A DNA stretch of 64,000 nt, taken from CAMPJU01 sp036675265 (GTDB lineage: Bacteria > Pseudomonadota > Gammaproteobacteria > Xanthomonadales > Xanthomonadaceae). Positions 46,701-53,952 of this stretch are shown piece after piece. Position numbers and translations under genes: made by a program. The notes beneath the pieces were generated by a model. That model saw nothing but the letters and a program-made list of their open reading frames with translations, had not been told where the DNA came from and ran no database searches. Position 1 is the stretch's first letter; the number at the start of each line of letters is the position of its first letter. The stretch is from the NCBI GenBank assembly GCA_036675265.1, contig JAKFFJ010000017.1, forward strand, positions 1-64,000. The letters run 5' to 3'.

Positions 46701-46834
46701 CCGTGCTCTCGCTGCTGGTGGTGCCGGCCGCCTACGTGCTGCTCGCCCCGTTCACGCGCTCGCCGGACGCCGTCGGGCACGAGCTCGACAGGCTCGAGGC
46801 AGGGACGCCCCCGGTGGGCGAGCGCGCCGCCTGA
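43706..46834 (+). CDS. RND (HAE1/AcrB-type) multidrug efflux permease
   Basis: 1042 residues, twelve helices with two large periplasmic loops. Family segments: SIRRPVFATVLSLLLIVLGV, AIDPPIVSVDVGYPGASA, GLVVDDAIVVLENIQR with the proton-relay Asp pair, ATTTVLIAVFLPVGF and GLAAKNGILIVEFANQ. Proton-driven export from the periplasm or inner-membrane leaflet. It overlaps the adaptor gene by four bases (GTGA). Closest in style to MdtB/MdtC- and MexF-like pumps; substrate unknown. Confidence 0.94.
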   Translation: MKLSDVSIRRPVFATVLSLLLIVLGVMAFSRLTLRELPAIDPPIVSVDVGYPGASAAVVETRVTQLLEDALSGIEGIETIESRSVNGRASVNIEFTLERDIEAAANDVRDAISDVVDRMPDEADAPEVEKANSDSETVIWLNMSSDSLDTLQLTDYAERYIVDRLSSLDGVAQVRIGGQQRYAMRVWLDADALAARGLDVTDVEDALRAENVELPAGRLESQDRDFTLRVAREYLEPGDFAEIPLTDGADGYPVRLGDVAEVELASAERRAYYRSNGQPNIGLGIVKTSTANALDVARAARAEAGRIQATLPEGMEIFVAYDDTVFIEESIKRVYWTLAEAVALVVLVIWLFLGSFRAAMIPAMTVPVCLVAAFVPLYLFGYSINLLTLLALVLCIGLVVDDAIVVLENIQRRADLGEPRLVAARRGTRQVAFAVIATTTVLIAVFLPVGFMEGSAGRLFRELSVALAGAVAISAFVALTLTPMMASKLVRPHREEKSTAVHRWVMARLDATSLRYRALLERSVERPWLWGALMLGALVLSFALVRVVPSELAPAEDRGAFFVSIVGPEGAGFDYTVEQMKQVEGIFAGISGQDEPIQRYNTRVPGGWGASEEMHTGNVIVFLQDWDQRERSTNEIVADLRGELEQLPGVRANPRVSSGLVGSRGQPLQVVLGGPEYAELARWRDLVMARMEQNPGLFSVDSDYQETRPQMRVQIDRRRAADLGVSVTDIGHALETMMGGRRVTTFVQDGEEYDVIVQAGRSGRTDPADLAALQVPGRDGTLVPLSNLVTLEELAEAGSLNRFNRLRAITISAGLAPGYELGEAIEWVNGMVEAELPEYAQVDWKGESREYQKAGGAVLLTFALALLVVYLVLAAQFESFVHPFTIMLTVPLAVLGALGGLALTGGTLNLFSQIGIVMLVGLAAKNGILIVEFANQLRDQGRSIHDAIVESAAVRLRPILMTSVATIMGALPLVLAGGPGSASRAAIGVVVIFGVAFSTVLSLLVVPAAYVLLAPFTRSPDAVGHELDRLEAGTPPVGERAA

Positions 46835-46897
46835 ATCTTGTAAGGTGGCCGCTCGCCGGCCGCCCGTGGCGCGCCGGACCATCCCTGGGGAGGCCAC

Positions 46898-48391
46898 GTG
46901 GAAGCAGTCGTCAACCAACTCAACGCCATCATCTGGAGCCAGGCGCTGATCGTCCTGTGCCTCGGGCTGGGGCTGTACTTCTCGATCCGCACCCGCTTCA
47001 TGCAGGTGTGGGGCGTGCCGGAGATGATCCGGCTGATGTTCAACAACAAGTCGTCGAACGCGGGCGTGTCGTCGTTCCAGGCGCTGGCCATGTCGCTGGC
47101 CGGGCGCGTGGGGACCGGCAACATCGCCGGCGTCGCCACCGCCATCGCCTTCGGCGGGCCTGGCGCGGTGTTCTGGATGTGGGTCATGGCGTTCCTGGGC
47201 GCGTCGACCTCGTACGTCGAGTGCACCCTGGCCCAGATCTACAAGGAAAAGGACGACCAGGGACAGTTCCGCGGCGGCCCGGCGTACTACATCGAGAAGG
47301 CGATGGGCCAGCGGTGGTACGCGTGGATCTTCGCCGTCGTGACCATCGTCGCCTGCGGATTCCTGCTGCCGATCGTCCAGGTCAACACCCTGGCCGAGAG
47401 CATGACCACGGCGTTCGGCATCCCGCCCTGGGTGATCGCCGCGGTGATCGTGCTGTTCCTCGGGCTGATCATCTACGGCGGCGTCAAGCGCATCGCTGCC
47501 TTCGCGCAGTTCGTCGTGCCCTTCATGGCGGTCGCGTACATCCTGGTCGCGTTCACGATCATGGTGCTGAACCCCGAGGACGTCGTGGACATGTTCGCGC
47601 TGATCTTCGAGAGCGCGTTCGGCGTGCACGCCGGCTTCGGCGCGATGCTGGGCCTGGCGATCGAATGGGGCGTCAAGCGCGGCATCTACTCGAACGAGGC
47701 CGGACAGGGCACCGGCCCGCACTCCGCCGCGGCCGCCGAGGTGCAGCATCCGGCACAGCAGGGCTTCGTGCAGGCGTTCGCGGTGTACGTGGACACGCTG
47801 CTGGTGTGCAGCGCCACCGCGTTCATGATCCTGGGCACCGGCATGTACAACGTCGTGAACCCGGCCGGCGGGTTCCTGTACCAGGGGCTCGACGGGGCCG
47901 TTGCCGGCCCGGACTTCCCGCAGGCCGCGGTCGACAGCGTGTTCCCGGGGTGGGGCGCAGGCTTCGTCGCCGTGGCGATCCTGTTCTTCGTGTTCACCAC
48001 GATCGTCACCTACTACTACATGGCCGAGACCAACGTCGCCTACATCAACCGCAAGGTGCATCGCCCCTGGCTGATCCAGGTGCTGCGCGTGGTGATCCTC
48101 GCGGCGGTGGTCTACGGCGTGTTCCGCACGACCGCGCTCGCCTGGGGGCTGGGCGACATCGGCGTCGGGACGATGGCGTGGCTGAACCTGATCGCGATCG
48201 TGATCCTGCAGAAGCCGGCGCTGGTCGCGCTGCGCGACTACAAGCGCCAGAAGGACGCGGGCATCGGCGCGCAGGGAGACTTCACCTTCGACCCGTTGGC
48301 GCTGGGCATCCGCAACGCGCATTACTGGGAGCGCCGCGAGGCCGGCAGCGAGCCCGACCTCCCGCGTCCACAGGCAGGCGATGGCCGGTGA
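46898..48391 (+). CDS. Alanine/glycine:cation symporter (AGCS family)
   Basis: 497 residues, about eleven helices. AGCS segments: SLAGRVGTGNIAGVATAIAFGG (cation and substrate site), GASTSYVECTLAQIYKEKD, FRGGPAYYIEKAMG and EWGVKRGIYSNEAGQGTGP. Imports alanine or glycine with Na+ or H+. GTG 46898 has GGGGAGG upstream. The 3' end overlaps the methyltransferase gene by 11 bases. Confidence 0.92.
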   Translation: MEAVVNQLNAIIWSQALIVLCLGLGLYFSIRTRFMQVWGVPEMIRLMFNNKSSNAGVSSFQALAMSLAGRVGTGNIAGVATAIAFGGPGAVFWMWVMAFLGASTSYVECTLAQIYKEKDDQGQFRGGPAYYIEKAMGQRWYAWIFAVVTIVACGFLLPIVQVNTLAESMTTAFGIPPWVIAAVIVLFLGLIIYGGVKRIAAFAQFVVPFMAVAYILVAFTIMVLNPEDVVDMFALIFESAFGVHAGFGAMLGLAIEWGVKRGIYSNEAGQGTGPHSAAAAEVQHPAQQGFVQAFAVYVDTLLVCSATAFMILGTGMYNVVNPAGGFLYQGLDGAVAGPDFPQAAVDSVFPGWGAGFVAVAILFFVFTTIVTYYYMAETNVAYINRKVHRPWLIQVLRVVILAAVVYGVFRTTALAWGLGDIGVGTMAWLNLIAIVILQKPALVALRDYKRQKDAGIGAQGDFTFDPLALGIRNAHYWERREAGSEPDLPRPQAGDGR

Positions 48392-49121
48392 TGCCGCCGA
48401 ACTCCGGCTGCATGGGCTGAACGCGATCCTGGCCGTCCACGCGCGACGGCCGCACGCGATCCGGAAGGTGTGGTTGCGCGAGGACCGGATCGGCGCCCTG
48501 CAGCCGGTGCTGAAATGGTGCGCCGCGCATCGTGTCGGCTACCGGGTGGTGGAGGACGAAGACCTGCGCAAGCTGGCGTCCACGACGCACCACGAGGGCG
48601 TGGTCGCCGACGTGCTGCGGGAGGAACCCCACGTGCTCACCACCTGGCTGCGTGCGCTTCCGGAAGGGCCGTGCTGCGCGCTGTGGCTCGACGGCGTCGG
48701 CAACCCGCACAACCTGGGCGCCATCCTGCGCAGCGCGGCGCACTTCGGCGTCGCCGCGGTGCTGCTGCCGAAGGATGCACCGCTGGCGCTGTCGGGCGCG
48801 GCCGCGCGCGTGGCCGAAGGCGGCGCGGAGGCCGTGCCGTTCGTGCGCATGGGGCGCAGCGACAACGCCATCGCCCAGTTGCGGGGCGCCGGCTTCCGGC
48901 TGGCGGCGACCGTGGTCCACGGCGGTGGCGACCTGTTCGCCGCGGCGCTGCCCGAGCGGGTGGTGTTCGTCCTGGGCGCGGAGGGCGGGGGCATGGACCC
49001 CGCATTGGCGGGCGCCTGCGACCTGCGCCTGTCGATTCCCGGCAGCGGGGCGGTGGAGAGCCTCAACGTGTCCGCCGCCACCGCGGTGCTCTTGGCGGCG
49101 TGGGTTCAGCGGGGCGGTTGA
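48381..49121 (+). CDS. SpoU/TrmH-family RNA 2'-O-methyltransferase
   Basis: 246 residues. An N-terminal substrate-binding domain (HGLNAILAVHARRPHAIRKVWL) comes before the SPOUT knot. Motif 1 is LDGVGNPHNLGAILRSAAHFG, split by the domain border; motif 2 is VLGAEGGGM; motif 3 is SIPGSGAVESLNVSAATAVLL. The Asn-Arg and Glu residues used for SAM-dependent 2'-O-methylation are present. Target RNA (23S G2251-like or tRNA) is not determined. Confidence 0.9.
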   Translation: MAGDAAELRLHGLNAILAVHARRPHAIRKVWLREDRIGALQPVLKWCAAHRVGYRVVEDEDLRKLASTTHHEGVVADVLREEPHVLTTWLRALPEGPCCALWLDGVGNPHNLGAILRSAAHFGVAAVLLPKDAPLALSGAAARVAEGGAEAVPFVRMGRSDNAIAQLRGAGFRLAATVVHGGGDLFAAALPERVVFVLGAEGGGMDPALAGACDLRLSIPGSGAVESLNVSAATAVLLAAWVQRGG

Positions 49122-49124
49122 ATC

Positions 49125-50366
49125 ATGCGCGCCATGCGCCCGTTCCCGTCCCCCATCCAGTTGTCAGTACTGTCCGCACTGTTGCTGTTGCTGTTGCCAT
49201 TGGCGGCAGCGGCATCCGATTTCGCGCTGGATTACCGGGTGGCGCTGCTCCCCGCGAGCGGCGAGGCGCAGGTCGTCATCGCCACGGCGCCGATCGACGG
49301 TCGCCTCATCCGCGTGCGCGTGCCGCTGGACCGCGACCGCTACCACGCGGTGCGCGCGGACGGCGCGCTCAGCCGAGACGGCGACGATTACACCTGGGAC
49401 GTGCCGCGCGACGGCGGCACGTTGCAGTACCGCGTGCGCATCGACCACGAGCGCCGCGGCGACGGCTACGACGCCCGCATCACCCGGGACTGGGCCGTGC
49501 TGCGCGGCGACGACCTGGTGCCGCCACTGCGGGCGACGGTCACCCGGGGCGCCGACGCGCGCGCGCGCCTGCGCTTCGCGCTGCCGAAGGGATGGAGCGC
49601 GGAAGTCCCGTATGGCCGCAGCAACGACGGCAAGGCCTACGTGGTCGTGGATCCCGAGCGGCGCATGGATCGCCCGGAAGGCTGGATGATCTTCGGCAAG
49701 CTCGGCGTGCGCCGCGACCGCATCGCCGGCATGCGCGTCGCGGTCGCGGCACCCACCGGGCAGGACGTGCATCGCGGGGACCTGCTCGCCTTCGTCACCG
49801 CGCTCGGCCCCGAACTCGAACGGGCCTTCGGGGACCTTCCGCCACGCCTGCTGCTGGTCCAGGCCGCCGACCCGATGTGGCGCGGCGGGCTGTCCGGCCC
49901 GCGCTCGCTCTACCTGCACCAGGAGCGCCCGCTGATCAGCGAGAACGGCAGCAGCACGCCGGCGCACGAGCTCGTCCACGTGGTCACGCGCCTGCGCGGC
50001 GCGAGGGACGACGACTGGATCGTGGAGGGACTGGCCGAGTACTACTCGATCGAACTGCCGCGCCGGGCGGGCCTGCTCAGCGACAGCCGCGCGCGGAAGG
50101 CATTCGACTGGATGCGCGGGCACGGCGAAGGCGTCGACCGGCTCGACACCAACCGCTCCCGCGAGGAAACCACGGCGCGCGCGGTCGAGCTGTTCGCGGA
50201 CCTGGCGGCCGAGATCGATCGCGCCACAGACGGCAAGCGCGACCTCGACGACGTCGTCCGGCGCCTGCTCCCCGACCGCGAAGTCTCCCGCGAAAGCCTC
50301 CGCGACGCCGCCCGCGAAGTGCTCGGGCGCAAGTCGAAAGTCCTGGATTCGCCGTTGCTGGAATGA
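49125..50366 (+). CDS. Secreted gluzincin-type metallopeptidase, family unassigned
   Basis: 413 residues. Signal peptide 1-30 (LLPLAAAASD), a beta-rich N-terminal half (about 31-210) and a helical C-terminal half with HELVHVV (HExxH, about 286) followed 18 residues on by EGLAEYYSIE, giving the third zinc ligand Glu. That spacing is that of M1/M61-like gluzincins, but the protein is shorter than either and lacks the GxMEN motif. It starts three bases after the methyltransferase stop. Probably periplasmic or secreted; substrate unknown. Confidence 0.7.
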   Translation: MRAMRPFPSPIQLSVLSALLLLLLPLAAAASDFALDYRVALLPASGEAQVVIATAPIDGRLIRVRVPLDRDRYHAVRADGALSRDGDDYTWDVPRDGGTLQYRVRIDHERRGDGYDARITRDWAVLRGDDLVPPLRATVTRGADARARLRFALPKGWSAEVPYGRSNDGKAYVVVDPERRMDRPEGWMIFGKLGVRRDRIAGMRVAVAAPTGQDVHRGDLLAFVTALGPELERAFGDLPPRLLLVQAADPMWRGGLSGPRSLYLHQERPLISENGSSTPAHELVHVVTRLRGARDDDWIVEGLAEYYSIELPRRAGLLSDSRARKAFDWMRGHGEGVDRLDTNRSREETTARAVELFADLAAEIDRATDGKRDLDDVVRRLLPDREVSRESLRDAAREVLGRKSKVLDSPLLE

Positions 50367-50390
50367 GGGCGGCGGGTCGCCTTCGCGGGT

Positions 50391-50496
50391 GGCGGAGTTG
50401 CCTGTCCCTGCCGGGACACGCCGTGAATACGTCCATGTAGGCTAATCCGCGCCATCCATGGCGCGTATTGTCCCGGCAGGGACAGGCAACTCCGCC
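50391..50496 (+). repeat. Variable-arm palindromic element, copy C
   Basis: 106 bp. The arms 50391-50418 and 50469-50496 are perfect 28-bp inverted repeats. Core 50419-50468 carries TACGTCCATGTA and CGCGCCAT-CC-ATGGCGCG hairpins. Same orientation as copy A. The inner arm GGGACA/TGTCCC is shared with copies B and D; the outer 22 bases are unique. Together with copy D it fills the 317-base gap 50367-50683 between two convergent genes; no gene is seen there. Confidence 0.88.
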
Positions 50497-50550
50497 CTCG
50501 AAGGTCTTCCGGCGCTTTTGTTGAATGGCAGGCGCTACGCAACTTGCGAA

Positions 50551-50656
50551 GGCGCATCCGTGGCTCCCAAGCGGGACACTCAGCGCCATGGATGGCGCTG
50601 AGTAGCCTACATGGACGTACTTGCGGCGTGTCCCGCTTGGGAGCCACGGATGCGCC
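50551..50656 (-). repeat. Variable-arm palindromic element, copy D
   Basis: 106 bp, inverted relative to copy C and 54 bases from it. The arms 50551-50579 and 50628-50656 are perfect 29-bp inverted repeats. The core 50580-50627 is identical to that of copy B, yet the outer 20 bases of each arm are unrelated to B. It ends 27 bases before the stop of the M28 peptidase gene. Confidence 0.88.
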
Positions 50657-50683
50657 CCCTGCGCATCGTTCCCGCCACCCTAC

Positions 50684-52075
50684 CTACGGAGCAACAGGCG
50701 CTTTCGGTGCGCTGCCCCATGTGCCCTCGGCGTCCGCGGCCAGGTATGCGAACACGGCATAGGCCGCGACGTTCTGGGCGAGGGCGGCGGGGTCGATCTT
50801 GTCGAGGGTGTCGTCGGGGGTGTGGTGCAGGTCGAAGTAGTCGGTGCCGTCCTGGCGGAGCGTGGCCCACGCGATGCCGAGGTCGCGGAGCGGACCGATG
50901 TCGGGGCCGGGGCCGCCTTCGCCGGGCGTGTGCACGATGCCCAGCGGGGCGAGCGCCTTGGCGATGCGGGCGTCCGCGGCTGCCGCTTCCGGTGCACCGG
51001 AGCTGGCGTAGGCGTAGATGCGGCCCGCGCCGAAATCGCTCTCGGCCGCGACCTGGTGCAGCGCGACCTCGTCGGCGTGCGCGGCGGCATAGCCCTTCGC
51101 GCCGGACAGCCCGTGCTCCTCGTTGGCGAACGCCACCACGCGGATCGTGCGCGCCGGCGCGCGCGGCAGGTCGCCGATCAGCTTGCCGGCGGCCATGGTG
51201 ATGCCGATGCCGGCGCCGTCGTCGATCGCGCCGGTGCCCAGGTCCCAGGAATCCAGGTGCGCCCCGATCAGCACGACTTCCCCTGGTCGCTCGCTGCCCG
51301 TGATCTCGCCGATGACGTTGTGCGAGGTCGCGGTGCCGTCCCAGCCGACGTCGAGCGCGATGCGCACGCGGACCGGCTCGCCCAGGGCCAGCAGGCGCGT
51401 GAGCTGGTCGGCATCGGGGATCGACAGGGCCGCTGCCGGGATCGGCACGAGGCCTTCCTCGTAGCGCGTGCCGCCGGTGTGCGGGTTGCGGTGCGAGTCG
51501 GTGCCGGCGGAACGCATGAGGTAACCGATTGCGCCGGCGCGGATCGCCGCCGACGGGCCGCGCGAACGCACCTGCGAGCCGGGACCGTAACCGCTGCCGT
51601 CGCGCGCGCGGGCCATCTCGTAATCAACGAACGCGATCCTGCCCGCCAGCGATCCGGCCGGCGCCGCCTGCAACGACGCGAGGTCGGGGAAGCGCACGAT
51701 CCCGCCCTCGACCGTGCCGCCCGGGCTGCCGCCCAGCGCCGTGACCACCAGCGGTTGCGCGTGCGCGCCCAGGACCTCGGCGCGTTCGCTGCGACGCACC
51801 CAGCGCGGGAATGTCACGGCCTCGGTCCACACCTTGTCGTAGCCCAGGGCGCGGAACCTGGCCTCGGCCCAGGCGACCGCGCGTGCATCGGCTTCGCTGC
51901 CGCCGGGGCGTGGTCCGACTTCGGTCGTCAGCGACTCGACGATGCGGTAGCCGAGGTCGCTGGCGAGCGCCGCCTCGCGCAACTGGGCTGCCGTGTCCTG
52001 CGCCCGGGCGGCAGGGGCGAACAGGAACGAGGCAAGCAACGGCAGGGCGATGGCACGCGACGTGGCAACAGGCAT
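50684..52075 (-). CDS. Secreted M28-family zinc aminopeptidase/carboxypeptidase
   Basis: 463 residues. Signal peptide 1-25 (FAPAARA). A PA-type insert (about 115-240) lies within the M28 fold. Co-catalytic zinc ligands and catalytic Glu: GAHLDSWDLGTGAIDDGAG, AFANEEHGLSG, AAESDFGAG and DLHHTPDDTLD. The sequence resembles plasma glutamate carboxypeptidase-like M28 enzymes. It starts eight bases after mscL on the same strand and ends the operon. Confidence 0.9.
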   Translation of the reverse strand: MPVATSRAIALPLLASFLFAPAARAQDTAAQLREAALASDLGYRIVESLTTEVGPRPGGSEADARAVAWAEARFRALGYDKVWTEAVTFPRWVRRSERAEVLGAHAQPLVVTALGGSPGGTVEGGIVRFPDLASLQAAPAGSLAGRIAFVDYEMARARDGSGYGPGSQVRSRGPSAAIRAGAIGYLMRSAGTDSHRNPHTGGTRYEEGLVPIPAAALSIPDADQLTRLLALGEPVRVRIALDVGWDGTATSHNVIGEITGSERPGEVVLIGAHLDSWDLGTGAIDDGAGIGITMAAGKLIGDLPRAPARTIRVVAFANEEHGLSGAKGYAAAHADEVALHQVAAESDFGAGRIYAYASSGAPEAAAADARIAKALAPLGIVHTPGEGGPGPDIGPLRDLGIAWATLRQDGTDYFDLHHTPDDTLDKIDPAALAQNVAAYAVFAYLAADAEGTWGSAPKAPVAP

Positions 52076-52083
52076 GGAATTCC

Positions 52084-52488
52084 TCAGCGCTTGAGCGAAT
52101 CGCGGATCTCCCGCAGCAGCAGGATCTCCTCGGAAGGGGCGGCGGGGGCGGCTTCGGCCGGCTTGTTCATCCGGTTGTACGCCCTGACCACCAGGAAGAT
52201 GACGAACGCGATGACCAGGAAGTCGATGAGGGTCTGGAGGAAGGCGCCGTAGGTGACCACCGGCGCGGCGGCTTCCTGCGCCGCCGCGAGGCTGGCGTAG
52301 TCCTTGCCGTCCAGCGCGACGTAGAGCTGCGAGAAATCCACGCCGCCCATCGCCAGCCCGACCACCGGCATGATCATCCCGTCGACCAGCGCGGTGACGA
52401 TCCTGCCGAAGGCCGCGCCGATCACCACGGCGACCGCCAGGTCCAGCACGTTGCCGCGGGCGATGAAGGCCTTGAATTCATTGATCAC
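52084..52488 (-). CDS. mscL: Large-conductance mechanosensitive channel MscL
   Basis: 134 residues, normal length. N-terminal amphipathic MINEFKAFIARGNVLDLAVAVVIGAAFG leads into pore helix TM1 (spread over two blocks), TM2 is TLIDFLVIAFVIFLVVRAYNRM in two halves, and a charged C-terminal bundle (EILLLREIRDSLKR) follows. Opens on membrane tension to release solutes during osmotic downshock. The ATG overlaps the FAH-family stop (ATGA). Confidence 0.96.
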   Translation of the reverse strand: MINEFKAFIARGNVLDLAVAVVIGAAFGRIVTALVDGMIMPVVGLAMGGVDFSQLYVALDGKDYASLAAAQEAAAPVVTYGAFLQTLIDFLVIAFVIFLVVRAYNRMNKPAEAAPAAPSEEILLLREIRDSLKR

Positions 52489-53198
52489 GTGATCGTTCCT
52501 TCCAGTTCGAGCAGGTCGTCCAGTGCCGCGCGGAACCGGTTGCCGGTGGACAACGGGCCGACGCCGGCCGGCGTGCCCATGAACACCAGGTCGCCCGCGC
52601 GGAGCGCATAGAGCTTCGACAGTTCATGCAGGATCTCGGGGACCGACCAGGTCATCCGGTCGAGCGTCGAGGACTGCCGCGTCACGCCGTCCACGTCCAG
52701 CGACAGGGTGCGGTGGCCCAGCGTGCCCACCGCGGCAGCGGGCAGCAGCGCGCTCGCGGGCGCGGCGAAATCGAAACTCTTGCCCGTGTCCCAGGGCAGC
52801 CCCCTGGACTTGGCCGCGGCCTGCAGGTCGCGCCGTGTCAGGTCCAGGCCGATGCCGTAGCCGAACACCAGGGCGCCCGCGCCGGCGGGCGACACGGTGC
52901 CGGCAGGCGCGTCATGGCCGAGCGCCACCACGAGCTCGACTTCGTGGTGCAGCTCGCGCGTGCCGGGCGGATACGGGATGTCGCCGCCGCCCGGCACCAG
53001 CGCATCGGCAGGCTTGAGGAAGAACACGGGGCTGCCCCGGTCGGCACCTGCGGCGGGTGCGGCCGCACCCATCTCGCGCGCGTGGTCGGCGAAGTTGCGG
53101 CCGACGCAATAGATGCGGCGGACCGGGAACCAGGCGTCGTCGTGCGCGCCGGCGACGCGCAGGCAGGGTTGCGGCGGAGGGGGGAAGACGAAGGCCAC
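52485..53198 (-). CDS. Fumarylacetoacetate hydrolase-family protein
   Basis: 237 residues. IYCVGRNFADHAREMG, FFLKPADAL, the metal-binding HHEVELVVALG, FGYGIGLDLTRRDLQ and GTPAGVGPL define the short FAH family (acylpyruvases, oxaloacetate decarboxylases, isomerases). Exact reaction undetermined. Start at GTG 53198 (MAFVFPPPPQP), nine bases after the stop of the small membrane protein; the longer open frame to 53840 is a shadow. Confidence 0.87.
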   Translation of the reverse strand: MAFVFPPPPQPCLRVAGAHDDAWFPVRRIYCVGRNFADHAREMGAAAPAAGADRGSPVFFLKPADALVPGGGDIPYPPGTRELHHEVELVVALGHDAPAGTVSPAGAGALVFGYGIGLDLTRRDLQAAAKSRGLPWDTGKSFDFAAPASALLPAAAVGTLGHRTLSLDVDGVTRQSSTLDRMTWSVPEILHELSKLYALRAGDLVFMGTPAGVGPLSTGNRFRAALDDLLELEGTIT

Positions 53199-53206
53199 GC
53201 GCCGCG

Positions 53207-53488
53207 TCAGCGGGCGAGTGGCAGGCCGGACTTGCCGACGATCCTGTATTCGCCCTCGACCACGTCGCGCGGGCGCGCGGCAGGCCGGTTGCGCTGGCGC
53301 AGCAGGCGCAGCCCCAGGCCGGCGAGCAGCATCGCGGTGCCGGCGAACAACCCGAGCACCAGCATCGCCGCGAGCACGACCAGGCCGACGAGCCCGGCCA
53401 CCAGGCGCAGCAGCGGATTGCGCGGCTTGCGCGGCGCGAAGGCGGCTTGCAGGCGGGACGAGTCGAAACGGAAGGCGCGAACGAACAT
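53207..53488 (-). CDS. Small membrane protein of unknown function
   Basis: 93 residues. Basic N-terminus (MFVRAFRFDSSRLQAAFAPRKPRN), then two closely spaced hydrophobic stretches (about 29-45 and 47-60), then a basic segment LLRQRNRPAARPRD and a short tail EGEYRIVGKSG. It heads a minus-strand unit with the FAH-family gene, mscL and the M28 peptidase. The role is unknown. ATG 53488 chosen; longer frame unsupported. Confidence 0.65.
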   Translation of the reverse strand: MFVRAFRFDSSRLQAAFAPRKPRNPLLRLVAGLVGLVVLAAMLVLGLFAGTAMLLAGLGLRLLRQRNRPAARPRDVVEGEYRIVGKSGLPLAR

Positions 53489-53550
53489 CGGCGAATGACA
53501 CAATGGCGGCGGACCGGGCGGGCAGTATCGGGTGATGAACAGGTGAGTAT

Positions 53551-53952
53551 GTGAGGATCTCGTTAAACGACGCGGCCGGGCCGGCTGGCGAGGCCCGAAC
53601 TGAGACGGAAGGCGCACCCCCGGCGTTGTCCGCACTGTCGCAGTTGCCGGACGGCGAGGTCTGCGCGGCGGACGCCACCATCGGCGGTGAACCCGAGTCG
53701 CTGCTGCTGCACCGCGACGGCGACGACGTGCGCGCCTGGCTCAACGTCTGCCCGCATGCCGGCCGCCGGCTCGACTGGTCGCCCGGCAAGTTCCTCCGCA
53801 CCCGGGACGGCGGGCTGGTGTGCGCGGTGCATGGCGCCACCTTCGAGCTCGGTGCCGGCGAATGCGTTTCCGGACCCTGCCGCGGCGAGCACCTGCGCGC
53901 GGTGCCGATCGTGGTGCGCGACGGCGCCGTCTGGCTCGCGTCAGAAGAGTAG
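53551..53952 (+). CDS. Rieske [2Fe-2S] ferredoxin-like protein
   Basis: 133 residues. The cluster ligands are C-x-H in NVCPHAGRRLDW and C-x2-H in CAVHGATFELGAG, spaced as in small Rieske ferredoxins of the NirD/biphenyl ferredoxin type. No membrane anchor. It stands alone on the plus strand; its stop overlaps the convergent SLC13 gene end by 12 bases, and no oxygenase lies nearby. The GTG start at 53551 is the best available; the redox partner is unknown. Confidence 0.87.
   Translation: MRISLNDAAGPAGEARTETEGAPPALSALSQLPDGEVCAADATIGGEPESLLLHRDGDDVRAWLNVCPHAGRRLDWSPGKFLRTRDGGLVCAVHGATFELGAGECVSGPCRGEHLRAVPIVVRDGAVWLASEE

Noticed and set aside
43316..48322. 1668-residue minus-strand open frame
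   Set aside because: His/Asp/Gln-rich antisense composition, opposite two clear transporter genes and the RND adaptor; no domain and no start context.
50391..50656. Simple intrinsic terminators between convergent genes
   Set aside because: The stems have a 50-base structured core instead of a short loop and no T-run directly after the arms; the same core occurs 34 kb away in a non-convergent gap. Termination may still be a side effect.
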